64,000 bases of DNA from JAKAXS01 sp965279065 (GTDB lineage Bacteria > Pseudomonadota > Alphaproteobacteria > Rhizobiales > Hyphomicrobiaceae), in NCBI GenBank assembly GCA_965279065.1, contig OZ257134.1:1178001-1242000 (forward strand), in the 5' to 3' direction. The notes under the pieces were generated by a model that did no database searches, was not told the origin of the DNA, and saw only the letters and a program-made list of their open reading frames with translations. A program made the translations under genes and the position numbers. The number at the start of each line of letters is the position of its first letter. Within the stretch, counting starts at the first letter, position 1. Shown here one piece after another: positions 35,272 through 44,215 of the stretch.

Positions 35272-35751
35272 TGGCGGCCCCCTCTTGTGACGCGACTTGC
35301 GGGATCACCGGAGTGCCGTTTTGGCCGGAAGCGGCACGCCAGATGCTGATCATAAGTTTGGCGGTCGGGTCTTTGCAGTCCTCATAAAACTGCTCGGTAC
35401 CTCGCTTTGACTGCGGTCCCGCATGGTCGAACAGGACGCTGGCCAAGGCTGCGATACCATCAAGCGTCGTAGGCACCATGTCAGTCATGGCGTGGAAGAT
35501 GGCCCACTCGCGGGCGTAAGCAGCATTTGCCTCGGGAAATTCGCCCGGGTCACAGCCCGTCCGTTTGCGAGCGTGGCCCAGCGACACCATTCTTGCCTGC
35601 AGAACAGCCATTCGCGATAGAGGGGCAACACGGCGTCGTCACCTGTGCCTGCGAGGGCTGTGCTCGGCACCGTGATCGCCGGAGCTGCTGCTACGGCGAT
35701 CACGGTGCGGCGATCGAGGGTTGGTTCCGTCATAGCGGCCCCTTCCGTCAT
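35264..35751 (-). pseudogene. Hypothetical protein with an apparent frameshift
   Basis: Two frames together make one protein. The 5' frame from the ATG at 35751 or 35733 (MTEPTLDRRTVIAVAAAPAI, a signal-like N-terminus, then DAVLPLYREWLFCRQEWCRW) runs out near 35570. The continuation in the next frame is CDPGEFPEANAAYAREWAIF, then TDMVPTTLDGIAALASVLFD and a C-terminus ending at 35264. The pattern 'REW-CRQEW ... ARE ... M.DM.PTT..GIAALA' is that of a hypothetical protein family I associate with rhizobial accessory DNA. A single indel near 35570 separates the halves; it could be real or a sequencing error. Confidence 0.6.
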
Positions 35752-36091
35752 TGAGACGGCTGGAGTGGATCTCCCGCGATACCCGACTGACCACGTTTTG
35801 GATGTGCTCTGCTTTCCGTGCCAGCTCGCGCTCGACCCACTGCAAGCCCTCATGCATCCCGCCGCCGCACATGCCGGTTGTCCCGCCGTCGCCGTAGGAC
35901 ATGCACCACAGGGCATCGGCCATGCCCTTGAGATCGAGTGCCGTGACGTTCGACAAGTCATCGAGATCCTTCAGCACCTCATCTGAGAATTTGTAGGCGG
36001 GATGCTCGGCGATCGACGCATCGAGCCGGGCATTCAAACTTCGTGATGCTGCTGGCTTTGCAGCGTTGGACTTCGTCTGAACAACTGACAT
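35639..36091 (-). CDS. Hypothetical protein, first gene of a small cassette
   Basis: 150 residues from the ATG at 36091. The recognisable part is residues 1-110 (NARLDASIAEHPAYKFSDEV, LKGMADALWCMSYGDGGTTG, GLQWVERELARKAEHIQNVV); the last 35 residues are Arg/Ser-rich and overlap the next gene, so the natural end may have been lost. I do not recognise a function. It is divergent from a ribbon-helix-helix gene with 90 bp between the starts. Confidence 0.6.
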   Translation of the reverse strand: MSVVQTKSNAAKPAASRSLNARLDASIAEHPAYKFSDEVLKDLDDLSNVTALDLKGMADALWCMSYGDGGTTGMCGGGMHEGLQWVERELARKAEHIQNVVSRVSREIHSSRLNDGRGRYDGTNPRSPHRDRRSSSSGDHGAEHSPRRHR

Positions 36092-36108
36092 GACGCTAAC
36101 TCTCATAA

Positions 36109-36181
36109 CGCTTGCTTACGCTTGCGAACAATTGCAGCAATTTGATTGCTGTGTCAATTGCGTCCGCTTACAAACGCTTGC
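36109..36181. promoter_or_regulatory. Repeated operator-like motifs between the cassette and its divergent regulator
   Basis: Three direct copies of CGCTTGC lie at 36109-36115, 36119-36125 and 36175-36181, and an inverted repeat CAGCAAT/ATTGCTG sits at 36135-36151. Ribbon-helix-helix repressors typically bind such short tandem or inverted repeats, so autoregulation is plausible. Confidence 0.45.
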
Positions 36182-36343
36182 ATGAAGGCGAAGAAGAAGT
36201 TGGAAACAGTGACCATCCGCATCGATCCAGATGTGAAGATTGCCATCGAACAAGAGGCAGAGCGCGAGAACCATTCGTTCTCGTCCTTGGTCGGGCTGGT
36301 TTTGAAGCGGTACGCCGAGACGCTGAGCAAAACTCGAAAGTGA
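36182..36343 (+). CDS. Ribbon-helix-helix (Arc/MetJ-like) DNA-binding protein
   Basis: 53 residues: a basic N-terminus, then VTIRIDPDVKIAIEQEAERE, the strand of an RHH dimer, followed by two helices ending LVLKRYAETL. Likely a repressor of the divergent hypothetical cassette. Small RHH genes also occur as antitoxins, but no toxin is next to it. Confidence 0.75.
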   Translation: MKAKKKLETVTIRIDPDVKIAIEQEAERENHSFSSLVGLVLKRYAETLSKTRK

Positions 36344-36756
36344 ACACAGACTCTCCTGGATGATCAATTGCATCCTCAGAGATCACCTGAAGATAGCCGC
36401 GCCGAAGTTGACGAAGTCAAAGTGACCGCGTGGGAGCAGTCTGTGAACTGGCGTGAAGTAATGCGTTTTAAGGACAACGCCGATCTGGACTGGTCCAGTT
36501 GCATGTCCGAAATTTCAGGGGAACGGCGATGAGCGAACGTCAGCGTGATTGGCAGATTATGAAGTTTGCGCCGGTCAGAGGAACGACGTGACGGAGCGTA
36601 AGCGCCCCCGCCATCGAGCAGGCCGCTATCGATCGTGTTCCCGTCGCAGGGTCACGTGCCACGCTGCTGGATATGTCGAGCACTCCTAAGATCGTTTCCG
36701 GTGCCCCATCCTGACAATGTGCGTGACGAACCTACGAGGATTGGCGTGTCCAGCCT
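36344..36756. other. Intergenic stretch, possibly decayed mobile DNA
   Basis: No gene is supported. A strong start MSERQRDWQIMKFAPVRGTT near 36529 ends after 20 codons. Frequent stops and partial protein-like segments suggest decay, but I cannot assign a source. Confidence 0.35.
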
Positions 36757-38646
36757 ATGACAGATGTCCGAACGGATATTCAGGCGCTGCGCGGAATCGC
36801 GGTTGGAGTGGTGTTGCTCGACCATTTCAAAATCGGTCCCTTCCATCAAGGTTATCTTGGCGTCGATATTTTCTTTGTGATCTCGGGTTTCCTAATCACG
36901 CGGATTCTTGTCAGAGAGATCGATGCCGGGACGTTCTCATTTGCCGATTTTTACTCGCGACGAGCCAAGCGTATTTTACCAGCCGCATATGCTGTAATTC
37001 TTCTCACCTCGATAGCCTCTGCCTGGCTCCTCGATTCAATCGAGATGGCGTCGTTAACGAAGCAGGTCTGGGGTGCTGTCACGTACACTATTAACTTCGT
37101 CCTATGGTCGCAGGTCGGTTACTTCGACGTATCTGCCGGCCTTAAGCCCCTTCTTCACCTATGGTCCCTCGCAGTTGAGGAGCAATTCTATATCTTGTTC
37201 CCGATGCTGTTGGTGGTCGTGCCCAAGAAACTTCGGCTGCCGGCCATCGCCGCTCTAGCCGTACTAAGCTTTGCGGCATGCCTCTATGTGGCATCAGAGA
37301 GCCCAACGACTGCGTTCTATTTGCTACCCATGCGAGCATGGGAATTGATGATCGGAGCGTTTGGAGCCACGATCCTCAGCCGCCCACGTTGGCTATTCGT
37401 AACTTTCTGGCCTTCGCTAATAACGATTGCCACCCTTACAGTCGTGGGCACTGGCATGCCTCACCCTGGAATTGATGCGGCATTGACCTGCCTCGCAACG
37501 CTGCTCATCATTTTGGCGAACAACCAACGCGCTTTCGAATCGCATGCAGGGCGAGCCCTCGGCAAATTGGGCGATGTTTCCTATCCGCTGTATCTTGTGC
37601 ACTGGCCAATCGTTGTCTTCCTGAATAACGCTTTCGGAATTAACGCTGCGAGCAAGGTTTATATTCTAGGTGCCGCAGTTTCCATATTTCTTGCGATCGG
37701 CATTCACCTCGCTGTTGAACAGCCTTGCCGAAAGCTAGATTGGCAGTGGTCGCGGCTAGCTGCCGCCACCATTACGTTCGGCGGGTTGATTGGGGCGTTC
37801 CAAACCGCTGTCCAATACATTTCTGACGGAAACCGTGATTTGGCTTATTTGAGAAGGCCAAATCACGGACTGAACGCCTCATGTGATAGCCACCGATTTC
37901 GCAACTTGTCTAAGTGTCGAACCTCTGAGCGACCAACCACCCTGGTTTGGGGAGATTCATACGCAATGATGGTAGCGTCCGGCGCGCAGTACCACCTTAA
38001 AGAGGGGATGACGCAGGCGACGCAAAGTGCTTGCCCACCGTTTATTGCTTACGCACCTTATGGATCACGATTTGCCAATCCAGAGGGTCCCGCCAAATCT
38101 TGCATGACTTTCAATGACAGCGTCCTAGCGTTCATTTCGCAAAACGAGTCGCTGCAAACAGTGGTTCTTGCGGCATCGTTCTGGCAGTACACGGTCCCTC
38201 AATTCAAGATGTTCCGACGAGCCGAGGACGGAAGCCTCAGTGTCGAAGCTTCTTCGCTGGATGTTGCGAAGGACAAACTCTCAAAGTTGATCGTCAGGTT
38301 ACGTGCGGCGGGGAAACGGGTCATAGTCGTCGAACCCCCTCCAGGAGTTAGCGAGAACAACCTAGCCTGCAGCGAGCGGTTAGCGCTGTCCGACAATGAC
38401 TGCACCGAATCCGCCGACTTTTTTCAAGAGTTCATGGCGCCGGTGGAGGATCTAATGGAGACGGCCGCCGCCGCCGGCGCGAAGATTGTGAGGTTATCCG
38501 ATGCACTGTGCAGCAAGAAAGTGTGTCGGACAATAATGGATGGCGTGATGCTATACCGGGATAGCGGCCACCTGAGCTATAGCGGGGCCAAAGTGACCTT
38601 CGACGTTCTTAGCAAACAAAACAAATTGCCTCCGCCGTTTCACTGA
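36757..38646 (+). CDS. OafA/YrhL-type O-acyltransferase with C-terminal SGNH domain
   Basis: 629 residues. The N-terminal acyltransferase-3 domain has about ten membrane segments and the signature RTDIQALRGIAVGVVLLDHF and YLGVDIFFVISGFLI, plus LWSLAVEEQFYILFP. The C-terminal periplasmic SGNH hydrolase-like domain has the Ser block VWGDSYAMM and a catalytic D-x-x-H in YRDSGHLSYSG. Such proteins O-acetylate surface polysaccharides: the membrane part passes the acetyl group across and the SGNH part transfers it. It lies in the polysaccharide region. Confidence 0.9.
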   Translation: MTDVRTDIQALRGIAVGVVLLDHFKIGPFHQGYLGVDIFFVISGFLITRILVREIDAGTFSFADFYSRRAKRILPAAYAVILLTSIASAWLLDSIEMASLTKQVWGAVTYTINFVLWSQVGYFDVSAGLKPLLHLWSLAVEEQFYILFPMLLVVVPKKLRLPAIAALAVLSFAACLYVASESPTTAFYLLPMRAWELMIGAFGATILSRPRWLFVTFWPSLITIATLTVVGTGMPHPGIDAALTCLATLLIILANNQRAFESHAGRALGKLGDVSYPLYLVHWPIVVFLNNAFGINAASKVYILGAAVSIFLAIGIHLAVEQPCRKLDWQWSRLAAATITFGGLIGAFQTAVQYISDGNRDLAYLRRPNHGLNASCDSHRFRNLSKCRTSERPTTLVWGDSYAMMVASGAQYHLKEGMTQATQSACPPFIAYAPYGSRFANPEGPAKSCMTFNDSVLAFISQNESLQTVVLAASFWQYTVPQFKMFRRAEDGSLSVEASSLDVAKDKLSKLIVRLRAAGKRVIVVEPPPGVSENNLACSERLALSDNDCTESADFFQEFMAPVEDLMETAAAAGAKIVRLSDALCSKKVCRTIMDGVMLYRDSGHLSYSGAKVTFDVLSKQNKLPPPFH

Positions 38647-38871
38647 ACTCAAGTCTGCCTGCGACTGCAAACTCGTAGCTGTTGGCTGCCACGCCGGCTA
38701 AAGAGATCGGCGTCGACATGCCAAGACAGACGCAAGGCAAAGCTGGCGCGACCCGGCCGCGTCGCCAATTACTTGGAGAAAGGTAGCCAAGCGCTAAAAA
38801 GGGAGCGGCGTCTTAAAGGTTGGTCGTCAGCTTGGCCTCGGAACTGGAATTTCAGTGATCCTGAACTGCAG

Positions 38872-39987
38872 CTAACGCTTTTTCGTTGAAGTGCTACGCG
38901 CACAATGTGCCAAGTTCAGATCATTTAAAAGGCGGTTGTTGGTCTCAGCGCTGCGTATTCTTCCTCCGAACTCAATCCCCTGGTCTGCAATCTCGTTAAA
39001 GTAGGTGATTTCTGGAAAAGTGTTGTTCACAAACGCCATCCCATATAGCATCGGCCCACCCCGGCCTGCTTCATCTGTCTGCACATCGTTGCGTGGAAGG
39101 TTCACTAGCTGATTTTCGTGGTTTTGGCACAGAGCTGACCACAGATGATTGCCGTGAAGGGTTCCCTCAATGAGAAATAATCGGACATCGCCATAAATAA
39201 AGCTTCCTATTGTGTAAATGGAGCCTTCCGCTGGATTCCTGGACCATACCGTTTCGGGCGTACTCCACTCTTTGCCGTCATAGGAAACGGTTCGATACAC
39301 AGATCCTGATGTATTATCGGCGACGACATAATATAGCTTGAGCAATCCGCTATTATCGATGATTAAAAGCGGATCCAGTGCCCGGACGCCGGAAAGTACC
39401 ACATGGGGAACTTGCCAGTGCCACCCATCATCGGATGTCGTCAGAAACAGTCCGTCATACCCCGTACCAGGGTTAGTCTCGCCGGAAAACACCATAACGA
39501 AATTGCCGGCGGGAATTTGCGCAACAGTCGGAAACGCATAGTTTCCCATAATAGGAAAATCGACGCTCTCAGAAAAAACTTGCCCCTGTCGGTGCCATTC
39601 CGCCCCATTGGAACTCGTGGCGAGTTTGATCCGCCATCGCCGGTCAACGCCGAACGCGGAATAATATAGCAGTAACCCGTCCGGTCCCGTGACAACCGCC
39701 GGATACTCAACGTGCACAGCATCCTGAGACGACGGCAACACGTCCAGTACGGTCCGCCTTTGTCCCAAGAGGCCAGAGCCAGCCAGCGACATAACACAAG
39801 AGCACCCAACGGCCACCAGCGTTAGGAGCACCAGTCCGGGTCGGTAAATGGAAGCACCAACAATTCTCGCCCGCCGACGGAAAATAATTACCCACCTTGG
39901 CCAACTGGTTGCTAGTTGGCCCCCTCTTGAATACATCGCGAGGACATCTGTCCATGCGCGCGTACGCCGGTAGCGTCGGACGTTCAT
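38872..39987 (-). CDS. Exported five-bladed beta-propeller protein (glycosidase-like fold)
   Basis: About 370 residues from the ATG at 39987; the frame is open to 40122. A basic stretch and one hydrophobic segment (LVLLTLVAVGCSCVMSLAGS) form a signal anchor or lipoprotein-like leader. The rest shows repeated sugar-hydrolase propeller blocks (VEYPAVVTGPDGLLLYYSAF, IKLATSSNGAEWHRQGQVF, LFLTTSDDGWHWQVPHVVL, YRTVSYDGKEWSTPETVW), as in GH43/GH32-like folds. Catalytic acids are not certain. A role in trimming or modifying the surface polysaccharide fits the location. Confidence 0.65.
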   Translation of the reverse strand: MNVRRYRRTRAWTDVLAMYSRGGQLATSWPRWVIIFRRRARIVGASIYRPGLVLLTLVAVGCSCVMSLAGSGLLGQRRTVLDVLPSSQDAVHVEYPAVVTGPDGLLLYYSAFGVDRRWRIKLATSSNGAEWHRQGQVFSESVDFPIMGNYAFPTVAQIPAGNFVMVFSGETNPGTGYDGLFLTTSDDGWHWQVPHVVLSGVRALDPLLIIDNSGLLKLYYVVADNTSGSVYRTVSYDGKEWSTPETVWSRNPAEGSIYTIGSFIYGDVRLFLIEGTLHGNHLWSALCQNHENQLVNLPRNDVQTDEAGRGGPMLYGMAFVNNTFPEITYFNEIADQGIEFGGRIRSAETNNRLLNDLNLAHCARSTSTKKR

Positions 39988-40122
39988 CTTGTCAATCGGC
40001 AACAGGAGCCCAAAATCGACCTCATCTTGCGAAACACAGCATTCCGCGCGGAAGACAGTTCTGCTATTGCCCGCTTGCTTAGCGTGTTCTGGGCTGAAGA
40101 CGGACAATACGTCGGCGGGCAA

Positions 40123-40794
40123 GCAATGAAGACAAGCTGCGTAGCGCAGGACGCTCGCACGCCTTTGGGATGGTCACCCCTGGAAGCGAGTGCGCTCGAG
40201 CGACGGCGCGCACACCACCGCCGACGGGCTCGTCTCGCGCATATTGGTGACGTTCCCGGCGACGACGATCGGCACGCGGCTGCACCACGATCCTTTGCGC
40301 GCCGTGACCTTCTGCAAGCTGCCGTATGGCGTGGCTACGGCTTCGGTGACTACTCGGCTGTTTGGCTACCTTCACTGCAAGCATCTGGAGCTTTGCCGAA
40401 GTAACTCATGATCAATGCAGTTTCGTGAACTCGGTTGGCTGGATTGGCTCTCAATACGCCGATGCAAGCCACTAACGAAATGAGAACGATGATCGCGCGC
40501 ATGGAAAGCCTCGAAGCAAAACGGTGACTGGTGACCCCAAGAAAAGTCTTCGGTTCGGAGCAGGTCGGGTCCTTCGAGTCCCAGTTGCAAAACCGGCGCG
40601 CCTCGTCTAGGCACACACGCCATATTCGCATCGGCATTCAATTACTCGGGCATTCTGAGAATGCACTATTTACTCAGGCAAACTCTTTCGTTAGCGATAC
40701 GAAGCAGAGTTATAGTGGTCATTGATTTAGCTTCAGGGCGATTCACGATCGTGTCAGCTTGTAGCATCAGTAACTGTTTGTTCAACGGTGACGC
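40123..40794. other. Intergenic stretch without recognisable gene
   Basis: About 670 bp. Short frames on both strands lack recognisable domains. The GC-rich block at about 40135-40345 differs from its AT-rich surroundings and may be a fragment of another gene. Confidence 0.4.
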
Positions 40795-43260
40795 TTGACC
40801 AGAGCACGCGTACTTGTTCTGTCGAATATGTATCCTCGAACTAGTTATCCGACGGGGGGCATTTTCGTTCATGAACAGGTATTAGCCCTGCAGCGCAGGG
40901 GCGTTCAAGTCGCTGTTCTATCTGGCGAACCATTTTGGATCAAATCATATAGGCCGAGCACTGTGTCACATGCTTTACAGACCTGGCACAGGTCGACCCA
41001 TCGCTGGACGCGCTGGAATGAAGTGCCTGTCATGTACTTCCCGTATTGTGTCGGTGGCATTTTCCGTAATGCGCTGTGCTCCACCAGTTACTTGGCTGGC
41101 GCCCTGCGGGCTATCGAGATAGTTCGTCAAAAGTTTCCCTTTAATCTAGTCCACGCGCACACGTCGTTTCTCGATGGTTATGCGGGCGCGACGATTAGCA
41201 GCCGTTTCAAATGTCCGCTCGTGCTAACCGAGCACATGGGGCCGTTCTCAACGCAGACACGCAACCTTGTTTATCGGCACCACACAAGAACAGCCGTCAC
41301 TAGCGCCAATCGAGTACTAGCCGTTAGTCACGCTCTTCGTCGCGACATGATCAACGAACTTGGAAATTGCGCCGAACGTGTCGAAGTCCTCGGAAACGGG
41401 TTCGATCCGAGCGTATTTCGGCCATCTAAGCGCCTAAGCGATCAGTTGCGTCCACGCCATGCGCTTTGGGTCGGTGATTCTCACCCGATCAAGGGCGCAG
41501 ACCGGCTCATTGAAGCATTCGCGCAGGTTGTAAGCGAAGATGCAAATTTCAACCTCATGTTAATGTGCAATCATAGCAGCGCCGACGTCTTAATGGAGTT
41601 GGCACGTGCAAGGGGTGTCGATCACCGAATATATACGTTGCCAAGCGGAAACCGCGAGGCAGTTGCCGCCGCGATGGAGGCCGCAGAGTTTGTTGTGGTA
41701 TCGAGCAAAACGGAAACATTCAGCCTAGTCGCTCTTGAGGCACTTGCGAGCGGGCGCCCTGTACTCACCACCGCGTGCGGTGGTCCGGAGGACTTTGTGA
41801 TTGATGGCAAGAGCGGCCTCGTGGTTCCGAATTCCACAGACGGACTAACCGCCGGCCTTCGAAAAATGATCCAAACACATGGGTCGTTCGAGATGACCGA
41901 AATCGCCGCCGAGGTTCACCGCACACGAACATGGAACGATGTAGCTGAAAGTCTGGAAGAGGTATACTCGAACGAATTATTAGATAACAGAATGCCGACC
42001 GCTGCTGCGTCCTGTTCCAATGCGCGACGCATCCTCATGATTACCACCGACCACCTGATGATCGATCGACGTATCGTGCAAGAGGCACGTAGTCTAAAAC
42101 GGGCCGGATATGAAGTGGAAATTTTGGCGGGTTTCGAATGCGCAAATACAGAGCAGTACACTCTAGAGGGCATAAAAGTTTCGCGCTTTGTTTTTGACTG
42201 GAATGACGCGAGAGCTCAACGAGTTCTTCGATATTTCCAGTTTCGGCAAAACCGACTTTGGCCCATAATCTGGAAAACGACTTGCCGCTTGGTATCAGCG
42301 GCAACCGGGCTGACTAGTTTTGAAGTTTTCGTGCTTAATCAAATCCGAGAGCGAAAATTTGACGTCCTGCATGTTCACGACTTCCCTCTTCTCAACGTCG
42401 GCGTGGCCGCGAAAACAGAACTAAATTGTCAGTTAGTATACGATGCACATGAGCTTTACCACGCCCAGGCCACTTTGCGACCTGCAATACAACGTCAGTA
42501 CCGGCGCAGGGAAAGGCGCCTAATTCATAAAGCTGATGAGTCAATAACAGTTAATCCTTACATCGCAGGGATCATGGCGCGCGATTATCGTTGTCGCCCG
42601 CCTCGTGTCATACTCAACGCAGCGCCGCGCGTACCCGATATTGCTGCCGCTGGCAAATTTCGCTCGCGCAATTCTTTGCGTTCCGAGGCACGCATCGTTC
42701 TCTATCAAGGATGGATGTCCCCCGAACGCGGCATAGATAATTTGGTGCGTGCCGCCGCTCAGTTTATAGACGGTGTTCATCTAGTCTTGATCGGGTACGG
42801 CGAGTGTGAAGAACAATTGAAGCGCATCAGTGCCGACCAGGGGACGAACAACGGCAAGGTCCTTTTTTTGGGACGAATCGAACCCGATGAGCTCACAGCT
42901 ATCACGCGTGAAGCTGATTTAGGTGTCATTCCCTACCACCCTGTAGATCTCAATCACCTTTACTGCAGTCCCAACAAATTATTTGAGTTCGCTTCAGCTT
43001 GTGTACCATTTCTCGCTAACGATCTTCCATTCTTGCGGGATATCGCTGATGAGCATGGGTTCGGCGTCATTGCCGACCTCAGTCAGCCAGCGTCGATAGC
43101 GTCGGCAGTGAACCAGGTGATGACTGACCTATCAAGATTGGCCGCGCTCAAAAGTGCAGCGGCTTCGGCGCGCGACAAACTCAACTGGGAGCTAGAGGAG
43201 CTGAAACTGCTAGATCTCTACGCGGGGTTACATAAGCCGGACGCTCGCGCACCACCGTGA
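40795..43260 (+). CDS. Fusion of two GT4-family glycosyltransferases
   Basis: 821 residues containing two complete GT-B transferases. Domain 1 (about 1-390): MYPRTSYPTGGIFVHEQVLA, VHAHTSFLDGYAGA, LWVGDSHPIKGADRLIEAF, SKTETFSLVALEALASGRPV. Domain 2 (about 415-815): ILMITTDHLMIDRRIVQEAR, LVYDAHELYHAQ, IVLYQGWMSPERGIDNLV, CSPNKLFEFASACVPFLAND. Domain 2 is paralogous to the single GT4 at 32999. A fused pair would add two successive sugars. The start is uncertain: the first beta strand requires a TTG at 40795, because the next ATG (40828) would remove it. Confidence 0.85.
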   Translation: MTRARVLVLSNMYPRTSYPTGGIFVHEQVLALQRRGVQVAVLSGEPFWIKSYRPSTVSHALQTWHRSTHRWTRWNEVPVMYFPYCVGGIFRNALCSTSYLAGALRAIEIVRQKFPFNLVHAHTSFLDGYAGATISSRFKCPLVLTEHMGPFSTQTRNLVYRHHTRTAVTSANRVLAVSHALRRDMINELGNCAERVEVLGNGFDPSVFRPSKRLSDQLRPRHALWVGDSHPIKGADRLIEAFAQVVSEDANFNLMLMCNHSSADVLMELARARGVDHRIYTLPSGNREAVAAAMEAAEFVVVSSKTETFSLVALEALASGRPVLTTACGGPEDFVIDGKSGLVVPNSTDGLTAGLRKMIQTHGSFEMTEIAAEVHRTRTWNDVAESLEEVYSNELLDNRMPTAAASCSNARRILMITTDHLMIDRRIVQEARSLKRAGYEVEILAGFECANTEQYTLEGIKVSRFVFDWNDARAQRVLRYFQFRQNRLWPIIWKTTCRLVSAATGLTSFEVFVLNQIRERKFDVLHVHDFPLLNVGVAAKTELNCQLVYDAHELYHAQATLRPAIQRQYRRRERRLIHKADESITVNPYIAGIMARDYRCRPPRVILNAAPRVPDIAAAGKFRSRNSLRSEARIVLYQGWMSPERGIDNLVRAAAQFIDGVHLVLIGYGECEEQLKRISADQGTNNGKVLFLGRIEPDELTAITREADLGVIPYHPVDLNHLYCSPNKLFEFASACVPFLANDLPFLRDIADEHGFGVIADLSQPASIASAVNQVMTDLSRLAALKSAAASARDKLNWELEELKLLDLYAGLHKPDARAPP

Positions 43261-43390
43261 GTTCTTGTTCCCAATGTTTGCTATTTCGAAGCTCTTTCAA
43301 AGTTACGGGGGTCGTATTGGAACGCTGTGCACAAGTTGGTCAGGCTCAAAACCAAAGCGCTTCCATTGCCCGCCTACATGGCGCGCTTAG

Positions 43391-44215
43391 ATGTCCGAGG
43401 CATCTTTGATGAACAATCGACCGGCAAGCAGCTGGGGACCTTTTACCCTATTATGGGAGTATCGATCAGTTCTTTGGGCCACGCTAATCCATGATTTAAG
43501 ACAACGATACGGAGCGAGTGTCTTTGGACTGGCATGGACGGTGTTATTTCCGATCCTTTTTCTCGGGCTTTACAGCTTGGTATTCAACTTGATACTTCAG
43601 GTCCGAATTCCTGGCAAAAGTTCTCTTGAGTATACACTCATAATATTTTCTGGACTAATCCCCTTCCTAGGGTTCAGCGAGGCGCTGAGCTCTGGAGTAT
43701 CTAGCCTCGTAGACAATAGATCACTACTTAAGGGTTCAGTATTCCCGGTAGAATTGATTGCCGTCAAAACGGTTCTTGTTTCATCCGTTACAATGCTCAC
43801 TGGTCTGGCGATTCTACTATGTGTCGTGATGTTGAAAGGAGAGGGTTCGCTATCCCAACTTGCCTTGCCTTTTGCATTCTTTGTTCAGTTCATTTTTAGC
43901 GTTGGCCTAGTGTGGACGCTTTCGATTTTTGCGGTGTTTTTTCGAGACATCATAAACGTGGTGTCTCCGGTTATATTGTTCCTAATGCTCGTTTCTCCGA
44001 TAGGATACACTGAAGAAATGATACCGGCGCAAATGATGCCTATAATGGCATTGAACCCACTATATTACATGATATCGATCTATCGGGACATCATACACGG
44101 CGGCCAAGTTCCTTGGACAAGCCTCCTCTCATTCGGGGCTTTTTCATGCGTTTTATACATTGTTGGGTATCGCCTATTTCGACGCCTTAAAGTGGTGGCG
44201 GCAGATTATGTCTGA
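43391..44215 (+). CDS. wzm: Polysaccharide ABC exporter permease (Wzm type)
   Basis: ABC-2 type inner-membrane permease of 274 residues with six hydrophobic segments and the N-terminal amphipathic block LLWEYRSVLWATLIHDLRQRYG. It exports undecaprenyl-linked O-antigen or similar glycan. Its stop overlaps the start of the ATPase gene (8 bp), so the two are coupled. Confidence 0.9.
   Translation: MSEASLMNNRPASSWGPFTLLWEYRSVLWATLIHDLRQRYGASVFGLAWTVLFPILFLGLYSLVFNLILQVRIPGKSSLEYTLIIFSGLIPFLGFSEALSSGVSSLVDNRSLLKGSVFPVELIAVKTVLVSSVTMLTGLAILLCVVMLKGEGSLSQLALPFAFFVQFIFSVGLVWTLSIFAVFFRDIINVVSPVILFLMLVSPIGYTEEMIPAQMMPIMALNPLYYMISIYRDIIHGGQVPWTSLLSFGAFSCVLYIVGYRLFRRLKVVAADYV

Noticed and set aside
36109..36181. 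Possible CRISPR-like repeats (CGCTTGC copies)
   Set aside because: Units are only 7 bp with irregular spacing; no spacers or cas genes. Operator repeats are a better reading.
36182..36343. Antitoxin of a toxin-antitoxin pair
   Set aside because: No toxin-sized gene follows or precedes in the same operon; kept as an RHH regulator.
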